A DNA stretch of 43,084 nucleotides from contig JADJIB010000017.1 of the NCBI GenBank assembly GCA_016707175.1, positions 1 through 43,084 of the forward strand, written 5' to 3'. The first letter of the stretch is position 1, and each line of letters opens with the position of its first letter. The translations under genes were made by a program, and so were the position numbers. Origin of the DNA: Candidatus Phosphoribacter hodrii. GTDB taxonomy: Bacteria; Actinomycetota; Actinomycetes; Actinomycetales; Dermatophilaceae. Shown piece after piece: positions 22,934 to 32,149 of the stretch. Under the pieces are notes generated by a model. The model worked only from the letters and a program-made list of their open reading frames with translations, searched no databases and was not told where the DNA came from.

Positions 22934-23509
22934 TCAGGACGCTGCGGCGAGTTCATTCGCGATGGCGAGGCATCGGCTCTGCATCTCGGAGGTCTGCCGG
23001 TTGGCGGTTGCCGTGTCGGCGCTGCGGAAGGCGTTCATGACGTCAGCGGGGAACATCTCCAAGAGATCTGTCCTGCCGTCGGCGCCGTCCCGCGGCGTGC
23101 GCCAATCGCGCACGGCGCCGGACGCTGGGTCGATGATCATGGCGATCGACGACGCGCTCCCGGAGATGCTGTACGCCCCTGGCCCTGTCCCCAGGACCTC
23201 CAGGCAGAGGAACCGCGCAAAGAGGTGATTGTCCCGGCGGGGAACGATCGGCGTGAAGGCACAGGCCAGGCGGCCATCGTGTGGGGTGGCGCCGAACCGC
23301 CTGACGACCTCGGGGTCCGTGCGCAGGAACTCCTCGACGGCGAGCTGTGCAGGGTCGAGGAGCGGGGTCATTGAGGCTGGCGAGGTCTCTAAACCACCGA
23401 GGGACGAGGGTGAGGTTGAGGCGCTCGACGGCGGTGACGTCGCGGGTCCCGCGCAGGCTGACAGCGCGGCAATCGCAGTCAATATCAGGATGTTTCGCAA
23501 TGTGCCCAC
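22934..23509 (-). CDS. Hypothetical lipoprotein
   Basis: The 191-residue product starts at GTG 23509 with VGTLRNILILTAIAALSACAG: a short charged end, a hydrophobic stretch and the lipobox LSAC with the lipidated Cys at residue 19 or so. A Ser/Pro/Thr-rich linker follows, then a globular part with two Cys (RLACAFTP and ARFLCLEVLG) and DLLEMFPADVMNAFRSADT near the C-terminus. That last segment resembles FPADLVDTFLGAPT in the protein at 40982-41791, as does the overall plan of a Cys-containing secreted domain. I do not recognise a function. It should be anchored on the outer face of the membrane. Confidence 0.75.
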   Translation of the reverse strand: MGTLRNILILTAIAALSACAGPATSPPSSASTSPSSLGGLETSPASMTPLLDPAQLAVEEFLRTDPEVVRRFGATPHDGRLACAFTPIVPRRDNHLFARFLCLEVLGTGPGAYSISGSASSIAMIIDPASGAVRDWRTPRDGADGRTDLLEMFPADVMNAFRSADTATANRQTSEMQSRCLAIANELAAAS

Positions 23510-23706
23510 GTCTCATGGACGCGTCCGGTCGCGGTGACGTTGACCGCGGGCGAAGCTGCCAGCGTGGCCCGCTCGGAGGGGGTTGGGGCCGGGCCGCAGC
23601 GGGGAAGGTGGGTGTGCTGGCAGGATGGGGGTGTCCGGCGGGGAGGCCGGGAGCCGGACGGACGGCATACCCTCTCGTCCCCACCTAGAGACTTGTGAAG
23701 GCACTG

Positions 23707-25875
23707 ATGCAGATCTGGCCCGGAAAGCCCTACCCCCTGGGGGCGACCTACGGCGGTTCGGGGGTCAACTTCGCGCTGTTCTCCGAGGTCGCCGAGCGCG
23801 TCGAGTTGTGTCTCATCGCCGACGACGGCACCGAGACCCGCGTCGAGATGCCCGAGCACGACGCCTTCGTGTGGCACGTGTACCTGCCGACGATCCAGCC
23901 CGGCCAGCGCTACGGCTACCGCGTCCACGGCCCCTACGACCCCGCGAAGGGTCACCGGTGCAACCCGGACAAGCTCTTGCTCGACCCCTACGCCACGGCG
24001 ATCGACGGGGAGATGCAGGGCAGCCAGGCGCTGTTCGGCTACTCCTTCGGCGACCCGGCGTTGGGCCTGTCGAGCGTCCCCAACGCCGTCGACTCCCTCG
24101 GCCACACGATGTACTCCGTGGTGACCAACCCGTTCTTCGACTGGGGCAAGGACCGCCCGCCGGGGCACGCCTATCACGACTCGGTCATCTATGAGGCGCA
24201 CGTCAAGGGGCTGACGATGCTCCACCCCGACGTGCCCAAGGAGATCCGCGGGACGTATGCCGGCATCGGCCACCCCGCGACGATCGAGCACCTGCGCCGC
24301 CTAGGCGTGACGGCGATCGAGCTCATGCCGGTGCACCAGTTCGTCCAGGATTTCACGTTGCTGGACAAGGGATTACGCAACTACTGGGGCTACAACACCA
24401 TCGGCTTCCTCGCCCCTCACAACGGGTATGCCGCCTACGGCACCCGCGGGCAGCAGGTGCTGGAGTTCAAGACGATGGTCAAGGCGCTGCACGAGGCCGA
24501 CATCGAGGTCATCCTCGACGTCGTCTACAACCACACCGCCGAGGGCAACCACCTGGGCCCGACGTTGGCCTTCCGGGGCATCGACAACGACAACTACTAC
24601 CGGCTGGTCGGCGGCGACCTCGCGCACTACTACGACACGACGGGCACCGGGAACAGCCTGCTCATGCGCAGCCCGCACGTCCTGCAGCTCATCATGGACT
24701 CGCTGCGCTACTGGGTGACCGAGATGCACGTCGACGGGTTCCGGTTCGACCTCGCGGCAACGCTGGCCCGGCAGTTCCACGAGGTCGACAAGCTGTCGGC
24801 GTTCTTCGACCTCATCCAGCAGGACCCCATCGTCAGCCAGGTCAAGCTCATCGCCGAGCCGTGGGACCTCGGCGACGGGGGTTATCAGGTCGGTGGCTTC
24901 CCGCCCCTGTGGACCGAGTGGAACGGCAAGTTCCGCGACACGGTGCGCGACTTCTGGCGGGGCGAGGCGGCGACCCTGGGGGAGTTCGCCTCGCGGTTCA
25001 CCGGGTCGTCTGACCTCTATGCCCACTCCGGGCGTCGGCCGGTCGCGTCGGTCAACTTCGTTGTTGCGCACGACGGCTTCACGATGCGGGACCTGGTGTC
25101 CTACAACGACAAGCACAACGACGCCAATGGCGAGGGCAATCGCGACGGAGAGAGCCACAACCGTTCGTGGAACTGCGGTGTCGAGGGGCCGACGACCGAC
25201 CCGGCGGTTCGTGCGCTGCGCCAGCGTCAGCAACGCAACCTGTTGACGACCCTGTTGCTCGCGCAGGGTGTGCCGATGATCGCCCACGGTGACGAGTTCG
25301 GGCGCACCCAGCAAGGCAACAACAACGTCTATTGCCAGGACAACGAATTGGCCTGGGTTGATTGGACCTTGGACGCCGATCAGGAGTCTCTGCTCGACTT
25401 CACCCGACACGTCATGCGGTTGCGGGCCGAGCACCCGGTCTTCCGCAGGCGCCGATTCTTCGCCGGGAGTGCCGATCACGGCGGCGAGAGCGACCTTGGC
25501 GACATCGCCTGGTTCGAGCCCGACGGCGAGCACATGGATGAGGAGGCCTGGGCCAACGGCTATGCCAAGAGCCTCATGGTGTTCCTCAACGGCCGGGCCA
25601 TCCGCGAGACCGACTCGCGCGGCGGAGCGATCCGGGACGACTCGTTCCTCGTGCTGTTCAACGCCCACTACGAGCCGATCGACTTCGTCATCCCGGAGGC
25701 GTCCTACGGCCGCAAGTGGTTCGTCGAGATCAACACCGCGGGCGACGTGGAGGACGCCAAGCCCACTGTGGCGAGCGTTGCCGCGACCTCGGGGGTTCTC
25801 GTCCCCGGGGCGACCGTCACCGTCCAGGCCCGCAGCATCATCGTCGTGGGCTGTCCCCTCGACGACGAGGCCTGA
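23707..25875 (+). CDS. glgX: Glycogen debranching enzyme GlgX
   Basis: This is an isoamylase-type alpha-1,6-glucosidase of the GH13 family that trims branch stubs during glycogen breakdown. The protein is 722 residues. An N-terminal CBM48-type domain (MQIWPGKPYPLGATYGGSGVNFALFSEVAERVELCL) precedes the barrel. Barrel motifs are DVVYNHT, DGFRFDLA with the nucleophile Asp, LIAEPWD with the acid Glu, and VAHDGF with the third Asp. GNNNVYCQDNE and the debranching-specific SYNDKHNDANGEGNRDGESHNRSWNCG loop are present. I chose ATG 23707, with GAAGG just upstream; GTG 23695 is possible. The gene stands alone. Confidence 0.93.
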   Translation: MQIWPGKPYPLGATYGGSGVNFALFSEVAERVELCLIADDGTETRVEMPEHDAFVWHVYLPTIQPGQRYGYRVHGPYDPAKGHRCNPDKLLLDPYATAIDGEMQGSQALFGYSFGDPALGLSSVPNAVDSLGHTMYSVVTNPFFDWGKDRPPGHAYHDSVIYEAHVKGLTMLHPDVPKEIRGTYAGIGHPATIEHLRRLGVTAIELMPVHQFVQDFTLLDKGLRNYWGYNTIGFLAPHNGYAAYGTRGQQVLEFKTMVKALHEADIEVILDVVYNHTAEGNHLGPTLAFRGIDNDNYYRLVGGDLAHYYDTTGTGNSLLMRSPHVLQLIMDSLRYWVTEMHVDGFRFDLAATLARQFHEVDKLSAFFDLIQQDPIVSQVKLIAEPWDLGDGGYQVGGFPPLWTEWNGKFRDTVRDFWRGEAATLGEFASRFTGSSDLYAHSGRRPVASVNFVVAHDGFTMRDLVSYNDKHNDANGEGNRDGESHNRSWNCGVEGPTTDPAVRALRQRQQRNLLTTLLLAQGVPMIAHGDEFGRTQQGNNNVYCQDNELAWVDWTLDADQESLLDFTRHVMRLRAEHPVFRRRRFFAGSADHGGESDLGDIAWFEPDGEHMDEEAWANGYAKSLMVFLNGRAIRETDSRGGAIRDDSFLVLFNAHYEPIDFVIPEASYGRKWFVEINTAGDVEDAKPTVASVAATSGVLVPGATVTVQARSIIVVGCPLDDEA

Positions 25876-25976
25876 TCGCTCAGCACCCTGCTTCGGAGTT
25901 TCGCGACGTCGGGCGGTGATGGTGCGATGCCGAAATCGGGGTGCACGGGCGGCGCGCTCGCACCTACGGTGGGCGG

Positions 25977-26987
25977 GTGGCCATCACCCCCATCGACCTC
26001 GCCGATGACGCGCTCATGTCCCGCATGTATGCCGTGGTCTCGGCAGTGCGCGTCTTCGAGCGACCCCACTTCGTGAGTCCGCCCGAAGCGTCCGCGATCG
26101 GCGATCTGCGGCACGTCGACGAGGGGGAGAGCACCCACCTGTGGGGGATCTGGGAGGGCGATGCGCTCGTCGGTGTCATCACGGCGTGGCTGCCCTTGAG
26201 CGACAACACCGACACCGTCTGGATGGAGCTCGACGTGCATCCGGGCCACCGCCGGCGGGGCCACGGCACCCGGGCGATCGAGACGATAGTCGGCTTCGCC
26301 CGAGCCAACGACCGCACCCGAATCGTCACCGAGGCCCACTACCCAGTCGACCGTGCCGACGACCACCCGTATCGACTCTTCGCCGAGCACAACGGATTCC
26401 GGCTCGGCAACACCGAGATGATCCGACGGCTCACCCTGCCGGTCGACCCGCGCCTGCTGGCCCGGCTCGGCGACGGTGCGCGGGCGGCATACCAGGGGCG
26501 TTATCGGGTGGAGGCGTTCACGGAGGTGCCGCGCGCGCTGTGGCCCTCGCTGTGCGAGTGCATGAACCGGGTCGGGACCGACGCCCCGACCGGCGAGATT
26601 GACTGGGAGCCCGAGACACTGACCCCGGAGCGCTACGGGGGATACATGGAATTGGACCGCGCGACGGGGCGGGTGCGGTTGACCGCGGTCGCCATCGACG
26701 AGGCGAGCGGTGAGGTCGTGGCCTTCAGCGAGTTGGCCCTCCCGCCCACGATCACCCGGGCCCAACAGTGGGGCACGCTCGTGCGGGCCGACCATCGCGG
26801 TCATCGTCTGGGCATGGCCGTCAAGGTTGCCAATCTTGTTTCGCTGCAGGAGCTTTACCCCGAGCGTGCCGATGTCACGACCGGCAACGCCAACGACAAC
26901 GAGTGGATGGTGTCGATCAACGAACAGCTGGGGTTCCGGCCGCTGGAGCTGTGCCCGGCGTTCTATCGGACGCTCGACCCCGTCTGA
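25977..26987 (+). CDS. Two-domain GNAT acetyltransferase
   Basis: The 336-residue protein contains two GNAT folds. The first has the acetyl-CoA loop as ELDVHPGHRRRGHGTRAI (Q/RxxGxG/A type). The second has GTLVRADHRGHRLGMAVKVANL, followed by the typical late strand VTTGNANDNEWMVSINEQLGFRPL. Related tandem GNAT proteins are common in actinobacteria; some, such as mycothiol synthase, act on small amine metabolites. Here I cannot name the acceptor. I chose GTG 25977 (VAITPIDLADDALMSRMYA) because earlier residues look like non-coding sequence. Confidence 0.8.
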   Translation: MAITPIDLADDALMSRMYAVVSAVRVFERPHFVSPPEASAIGDLRHVDEGESTHLWGIWEGDALVGVITAWLPLSDNTDTVWMELDVHPGHRRRGHGTRAIETIVGFARANDRTRIVTEAHYPVDRADDHPYRLFAEHNGFRLGNTEMIRRLTLPVDPRLLARLGDGARAAYQGRYRVEAFTEVPRALWPSLCECMNRVGTDAPTGEIDWEPETLTPERYGGYMELDRATGRVRLTAVAIDEASGEVVAFSELALPPTITRAQQWGTLVRADHRGHRLGMAVKVANLVSLQELYPERADVTTGNANDNEWMVSINEQLGFRPLELCPAFYRTLDPV

Positions 26988-27039
26988 TCCGGCCACTCCG
27001 CCAGCCCCACGGGCGCGCGACGCGGCATACGGTGGGGGC

Positions 27040-27342
27040 ATGCTCGTCGCCTTCTCCGTCGCCCCGTCCGCTCCCGACCACGACGGCTCCTACAGCCGCG
27101 CGATCGCCGACGTCGTCCGACTCGTGCGAGCCTCCGGGCTCCCCCAACGCACCGACTCGATGTTCACCACGATCGAGGGCGAGTGGGACGAGTGCATGGC
27201 CGTGGTCAAGGGAGCCGTCGACCTGCTGCTGGAGCACTCACCGCGGGTGAGCCTTGTGCTCAAGGCGGATATCCGCCCCGGTCACACCGGCGAACTGGAC
27301 GGCAAGGTCAACCGCATCGAGGCCGTGCTCTCCGAAGGCTGA
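27040..27342 (+). CDS. Small thiamine-binding-like (MTH1187/YkoF, DUF77) protein
   Basis: A 100-residue protein, MLVAFSVAPSAPDHDGSYSRAIADVVRLVRASGLPQRTDSMFTTIEGEWDECMAVVKGAV, ending VSLVLKADIRPGHTGELDGKVNRIEAVL. This is the ferredoxin-like fold family in which some members bind thiamine or its pyrimidine. The G-E-W-D-E segment and the KADIRPG segment are family hallmarks. It is cytoplasmic and probably multimeric. There is no thiamine gene nearby, so the ligand is unproven. Confidence 0.78.
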   Translation: MLVAFSVAPSAPDHDGSYSRAIADVVRLVRASGLPQRTDSMFTTIEGEWDECMAVVKGAVDLLLEHSPRVSLVLKADIRPGHTGELDGKVNRIEAVLSEG

Positions 27343-27454
27343 CCTGCCCCTCAGTGTCGCGCCCCACCCCGGCCCGCCGCTGCGAGCCCAGACCGGACGG
27401 CATACCGTGGTGGGGGAGCCGTCACCAGGCGAACGAGAGGTCAGGGGGTGCGGG

Positions 27455-30400
27455 ATGACGTGGGCTGCGTTGCGCTACCGTCCCGCGCAAGCCCTTCTCC
27501 TCGCCGTGCTCACCGCGCTGGTGGTGGGCTGCGCGGCGTTCGCGCCGCTTTACGAACGGGCGCTCGCTCAGTCGCTGCTGCGCGACGGCCTGTCCCGTAT
27601 GCCGCCCGCGGCGACCGCGATCGAGCTCACCACCTCGCGGGAGCAGGGGGCTCGGGTGCGGGCCGAACGGGTGCGCGAGATCTTCCCGACATCGCTGGCC
27701 GGGGTCTACGGCCCGGGGGTCGAGCGGTGGTCCGGTCGGGTCTTCGTCACCGGCTCGCAGGGCGTGTCGACCGTGACGATGTGGGGAAGTCCGACGCCGT
27801 GCGACGGGCTGGTGCTCGACGCTGGGCGTTGCCCGCAGGCGCCGTTCGAGGTGCTGGCCTCGACCGCAGAGGCGCGCCTGCAGGGGTGGGCCCCCGGAGC
27901 GGTGATCTCTGCCGTCGAAGCCCGCGGGATTGCCAGCGGCCCCGCCTTCGCCAGCCCGGTGACGGTGGTCGGCACCTACACGCAGGACGAGCTGTCCGCA
28001 GGCCCCTGGGCGGGGCTTCGGCTCGGCGGGCGGGCCGGGACCATGTCGGCGGGTCTGGCGCCGACCCCGCTCATGGATGCACTCGTCACCAGCGACGGCA
28101 CCTTCGCACCGGACGAGCAGGCCTCGTCGTTCGTCCCGGGCGCACCGGGATGGTTCCAGGTCGCCGTCAGCGTGACCTACCCGTTGAACCGTGACGCGAT
28201 CAGCCTCGAGAGCCTGGACGGCATCCCGGCAGCGCTGAGCGCTCTGGGGGATGAGGCAGCGCGAGAGCTACCTCGAATCGCCGTCTCGAGTGCCGTTGGC
28301 GATCTGGCGGACGAGTTGGCTGAAGGTCGCCGCCAGGTGCTCGTCATCGTCCCGTTGCTCATGGCCCAACTTGCCCTGCTCGGTGTCGTCGTGCTGGGAC
28401 TGGTGGCGGAGTCTGCGGTGGAGCAGCGCCGTCCCGAGGCGGCGTTGAGCCGGTTGCGCGGAGGTGGGGCTTCCGGGGCGCGGCGGTTGCTCGTCGCCGA
28501 ACTCGGCGCCGCGGCCACCGTCGGTGCGCCCCTCGGACTGCTCGGCGCTCTCGGAGTCACCACCCTCGTTCGAGCCAGCTGGCTGGCCCCCGGAGTCCCG
28601 GCCGAACTGCCCTGGCCGACGTTCGCGGCCGCAGGTTTGGGCCTGCTCCTGGCCTGGGCGGCGATCATCATCGCCGTCGGAAGGGTGGTCCGCGAGCCCG
28701 TGGCGGACTTGTTGCGCCGGGTGCCCAGTCGCCAGCGAGGCCGGCGGATGGGTCTTGTCGATGCCGGCGTCGTCGGGGTGTCGGTCGCCGGGGTGGTGGC
28801 GCTGGCCAGCGGCAACCTCGCCGGACCGCTCGCCCTCGCGACCCCTGCCCTGGTCGCGCTGGCCGTGGGGATCGTGCTGGCCCACCTGCTCACCCCGGCC
28901 GCCACCCTCATCGGGCGACGATCGCTGGACCGAGGTCGGCTCACGGCGACGCTTACCGCGGTCCAGATCGCTCGACGTCCGGCCGTCCGGCGGATCGTCA
29001 CGATCATCACCGTGGCGGCGGCGCTCGCGACCTTTGCGGTCAACGCACTCGTCGTGGGGCAGCACAACCGGGAACTGCGCGCGCGGGTGGAGACCGGGGC
29101 CGCCGTCGTCCTCACGACCGACTCCGATGACCCGGCCGAGGTCGAGACGGCACTGCGTCAGGTCGACCCCGCGGCAACCAAGGCGACCCCGGTCGCGTGG
29201 ATCCGGCAGGGTTCCTCCGACTCGATCACGACGATGGCGGTCATCCCCGAGGAGTTCGCTCGAGTGGCCGACCTGGCGGTGGACCCCGCTGCCTTCGACC
29301 TGCGCCCCCTCCAAGTGGCCGGCACCCTCCCCCCGGTGATCACCGGAACCCGCTTGTCGGTGACCATCGGCTCCAGCGCGATCGAGGAGCTCGACGAGGT
29401 TGGCGACGCACCCCAACGCGCCGGCGAGGGGCCGATCTTCGCCGTCCGACTGGGCAAACCCGGCGGAGCCGAGCAGACGTTGAGCCTCGACCCGATCCCC
29501 TTGACGAGCAGCGTGCCGGTCGTGTTCACGGCCGAGGTCGACTGTCCCCAGGGGTGCTCGCTGCTGGCCATCGGGGTCGACCGGGTGGGGTTGGACTATC
29601 GGGTCCTGCGGGGCCGATTCACCATCACCGAACTGCGTGGAGACGCGGGTCCGCCGGCAGCTATCGGCCGCCCCGACACGTGGATCGGCTCGGGCGACAA
29701 GAACGCCGACGTGCTCGCTCCTTACGCGGTCCCAGGCGATCTCGGCAGCCCCACCGCAGTGGCCCTCGACCTGCTCAGCGCCCGCACGGGCGTCCGGGTC
29801 ACCGCCAAGGGCGCCGTCGGAAACCTTCCGGCGTTCGTCGTCGGCTCGTTGCCTCCGGGCACCACCTCTGGAGGGACGTTCCAGGGGGCTGGCCTGGACG
29901 GGATCGCCGTGCAGTTCCAGCCGGTGGGCACGCTGCCCTACACGCCGGGCGGCCCCTCCAACGTCGCGATCGTCAGCTTGCGCGCGCTGCTCGACCGGGC
30001 CAGCACCCTTGCGCCCGTCGTCGGTCGGCTGCAGGTCTATCTCGCCGACACCAGCTTTGAGGCGCCGGTGCGCGATGCCCTTGGCGCCCAAGGGATCTCG
30101 GTCACCACCACGGTGCGAGAGAGTGACCGGCAGGCGCTCTACGACGGGTCGGCGTCGGCGTGGGGCCTGCGTCTGGCCGTCGTCGTCGGACTGCTTGCCA
30201 TCGTCATGGCCGCCCTCGTCCTCGTCCTGGTCGTGACCACGGCCTGGCGCCCGCGCTCGCGGGACTACGCCGCCCTGCGAATGTCCGGCGTGCCGCTTGC
30301 CGTGCTCCGTCGTGCAAGCGCCCTCGAACAGGGGACGGTCGTTGTGGTCGCCGGGGTGGCCGGCATACTCTGCGGACTCCTGGCGTCGCGCCTGGCCCTG

Positions 30401-30580
30401 CCGATGGTGCCGTTGTTCACCCGGCCTTCGGCCACCTTCCTGGCCGATCTTCGCCCGGCGTGGTCCGCCGTCGGCGGGGCTGCAGCGCTCGTCCTCGGGC
30501 TGCTGGGGGTCGTCGCCATCGTCGTGGGCACTCGCTTGGTTTCTCGAGCCATCCCAGCCCGATTGAGGGAACGCCTGTGA
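27455..30580 (+). CDS. FtsX-like ABC transporter permease
   Basis: A large membrane protein of 1041 residues with the MacB/LolC-type plan. An N-terminal helix (RPAQALLLAVLTALVVGCAAFAPLYERAL) is followed by a long extracytoplasmic domain. A central helix group (VLVIVPLLMAQLALLGVVVLGLVAESAVEQRRPEAALSRLRGGG) carries the coupling-type ARLRG-like loop. There is a second extracytoplasmic region with a Cys pair (DCPQGCS), then a final three-helix FtsX block (RLAVVVGLLAIVMAALVLVLVVTTAW to the end). ATG 27455 follows the purine-rich AGGTCAGGGGG. Its stop overlaps the GTG of the first ATPase gene, so permease and ATPases form one exporter. Such exporters handle lipoproteins, peptides or drugs; the cargo is unknown. 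Confidence 0.85.
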   Translation: MTWAALRYRPAQALLLAVLTALVVGCAAFAPLYERALAQSLLRDGLSRMPPAATAIELTTSREQGARVRAERVREIFPTSLAGVYGPGVERWSGRVFVTGSQGVSTVTMWGSPTPCDGLVLDAGRCPQAPFEVLASTAEARLQGWAPGAVISAVEARGIASGPAFASPVTVVGTYTQDELSAGPWAGLRLGGRAGTMSAGLAPTPLMDALVTSDGTFAPDEQASSFVPGAPGWFQVAVSVTYPLNRDAISLESLDGIPAALSALGDEAARELPRIAVSSAVGDLADELAEGRRQVLVIVPLLMAQLALLGVVVLGLVAESAVEQRRPEAALSRLRGGGASGARRLLVAELGAAATVGAPLGLLGALGVTTLVRASWLAPGVPAELPWPTFAAAGLGLLLAWAAIIIAVGRVVREPVADLLRRVPSRQRGRRMGLVDAGVVGVSVAGVVALASGNLAGPLALATPALVALAVGIVLAHLLTPAATLIGRRSLDRGRLTATLTAVQIARRPAVRRIVTIITVAAALATFAVNALVVGQHNRELRARVETGAAVVLTTDSDDPAEVETALRQVDPAATKATPVAWIRQGSSDSITTMAVIPEEFARVADLAVDPAAFDLRPLQVAGTLPPVITGTRLSVTIGSSAIEELDEVGDAPQRAGEGPIFAVRLGKPGGAEQTLSLDPIPLTSSVPVVFTAEVDCPQGCSLLAIGVDRVGLDYRVLRGRFTITELRGDAGPPAAIGRPDTWIGSGDKNADVLAPYAVPGDLGSPTAVALDLLSARTGVRVTAKGAVGNLPAFVVGSLPPGTTSGGTFQGAGLDGIAVQFQPVGTLPYTPGGPSNVAIVSLRALLDRASTLAPVVGRLQVYLADTSFEAPVRDALGAQGISVTTTVRESDRQALYDGSASAWGLRLAVVVGLLAIVMAALVLVLVVTTAWRPRSRDYAALRMSGVPLAVLRRASALEQGTVVVVAGVAGILCGLLASRLALPMVPLFTRPSATFLADLRPAWSAVGGAAALVLGLLGVVAIVVGTRLVSRAIPARLRERL

Positions 30581-31437
30581 GCGCCCCGACCCGCACCGGC
30601 CTGGCCATCACGACCCACGGCCTCGTTCACATCTACCACGCGGACGGGCACGACCTCGCTGCCCTCTCCGGCGTCGACCTGCGGGTCGCGTCAGGAGAGA
30701 TCGTCGGGTTGCTCGGTCCGTCGGGCGCCGGGAAGTCGACCCTGCTCACCCTGTGCGGCGGGCTGCTGCGCCCCAGCGCCGGGACCATCCGGATCGGCCC
30801 GAACGACCTGGCTCAGATGGATGAATCCGCGCTGGACCGCTTCCGGGCCACTGAGGTCGGGATCGTCTTGCAGGGGGCCGACCGCAACGTGCTGCCCTAT
30901 GTCACGGCGCGTCGGAACGTCGACTTCGCTCAGCGCGGAGCGCGACAGCATGGCCGCGAGGTGCCCGATGCCAGCGAGGTTCTCGACCTCGTTGGCATCC
31001 TCCCGCTGGCCAATGCCCCGCTCGCCACGCTCACTCCCGGGCAGTTGCAGCTCGCGGCGCTCGCGGTGGGGATCGCGGCATACCCGGGGGTGCTCCTTGC
31101 CGACGAGCCGACCAGCCAACTGGACCACGCCGCCCGCGACACCGTGCTGGCCGCGATCCGCGAGGTGAACGCCCAGGTAGGGACCACCGTCCTCATCGTC
31201 ACCCATGACCCGCAGGTGGCGGCCGCGCTGCCGCGCACGGTGACGATCCGCGACGGTCGGGTCGGCGGGGAGGGACGCAGCGGCCAGGAGTATGCCGTGG
31301 TGTCGGCGGACGGGTCGTTGCCGCTGCCGCCCGACGCCCTCGACAGACTGCCGCCGGGCACCCTTGTGCGCGTCCATCCGGAGTCTGACGGCCGCTGGAT
31401 CATCATCCCGGAGGAGGACGGCCATGGGCCGGCATGA
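30577..31437 (+). CDS. ABC transporter ATPase with degenerate signature motif
   Basis: A 286-residue ATPase that starts at GTG 30577 within the permease stop (GTGA). Walker A is GPSGAGKST (47-55), Walker B is GVLLADEPTSQLD, and the switch His lies in IVTHDPQ. The signature that is normally LSGGQ reads LTPGQLQLAALAVGIAAYP, losing the Ser and first Gly. The Q-loop reads GIVLQGADRNVLPYVTARRNV. Extra C-terminal residues end IIIPEEDGHGPA. With the next gene, which has a perfect signature, it probably makes an asymmetric heterodimer. An octamer at 31077-31084 encodes the AAYP codons. Confidence 0.85.
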   Translation: MSAPTRTGLAITTHGLVHIYHADGHDLAALSGVDLRVASGEIVGLLGPSGAGKSTLLTLCGGLLRPSAGTIRIGPNDLAQMDESALDRFRATEVGIVLQGADRNVLPYVTARRNVDFAQRGARQHGREVPDASEVLDLVGILPLANAPLATLTPGQLQLAALAVGIAAYPGVLLADEPTSQLDHAARDTVLAAIREVNAQVGTTVLIVTHDPQVAAALPRTVTIRDGRVGGEGRSGQEYAVVSADGSLPLPPDALDRLPPGTLVRVHPESDGRWIIIPEEDGHGPA

Positions 31438-32140
31438 GCTGACGGGCGCCGAACGCGGGCGTTCGTCGGCCGGTCGAGTGGAACGCGGGCCGGCGCAGTC
31501 GGTGGAGTGCCGAGACGTCACGGTCCGCTTCGAGCCGGTCACCGCGTTGGCGGGAGTGTCGCTGCGGGTGCAGCCGGGGGAGTTCGTTGCCGTCACCGGT
31601 CCGTCGGGAGCCGGGAAATCGACCCTGCTCTGGACCCTGGCGGGTGCCGTGCGACCGAGCGAGGGCCAGGTGACAGTGGGGTCGACGGCCATCGTGAGCC
31701 GCGACCAGGCTGCGCGTCTCGGAGTGGCCGTCGTGCCGCAAGGCAATGGCCTGGCTGCGGTGCTCACCGCTCTTGAGAACGTCACTCTGCCGCTGCTCGC
31801 GGCGGGCCACGGATCCGCCGCGGCCCGTGCCGCCGCTGCTGACGCACTGGCGGAGGTCGGTTTGGCCGAGTCGGTGGGGCACCTCGTCGAGGAGTTGTCA
31901 GGCGGTCAGCAACAGCGGGTCGCCGTGGCCCGCGGACTGGCCCTCGCCGGAGGAGTGTTGCTCGCCGATGAGCCGACGTCCGAGCTCGACCACGGCAACC
32001 GCGAGATCGTCCTGACCTTGCTGCGGGCGTATGCGGCTGCCGGAAACGTTGTCGTCATGGCGACCCACGACCCGGAGGCAGCGGCCGTCGCCGACCGGGT
32101 CGTCCGACTCGACGAAGGCCTGCTCAGCGTCGAACGGTGA
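31424..32140 (+). CDS. ABC transporter ATPase, canonical partner
   Basis: A 238-residue ATPase beginning at ATG 31424 inside the end of the preceding gene (14-base overlap), with GGAGGAGG about eight bases upstream. Motifs are Walker A GPSGAGKST (59-67), Q-loop VAVVPQGNGLAAVLTALENV, signature LSGGQQQRVAVARGLALAGGVLLADEPTSELD and switch His MATHDPE. This is the MacB/LolD-type ATPase class. It ends nine bases from the end of the convergent aldo/keto reductase gene with no room for a separate hairpin terminator between them. Confidence 0.88.
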   Translation: MGRHELTGAERGRSSAGRVERGPAQSVECRDVTVRFEPVTALAGVSLRVQPGEFVAVTGPSGAGKSTLLWTLAGAVRPSEGQVTVGSTAIVSRDQAARLGVAVVPQGNGLAAVLTALENVTLPLLAAGHGSAAARAAAADALAEVGLAESVGHLVEELSGGQQQRVAVARGLALAGGVLLADEPTSELDHGNREIVLTLLRAYAAAGNVVVMATHDPEAAAVADRVVRLDEGLLSVER

Positions 32141-32149
32141 TGCGTGTGC

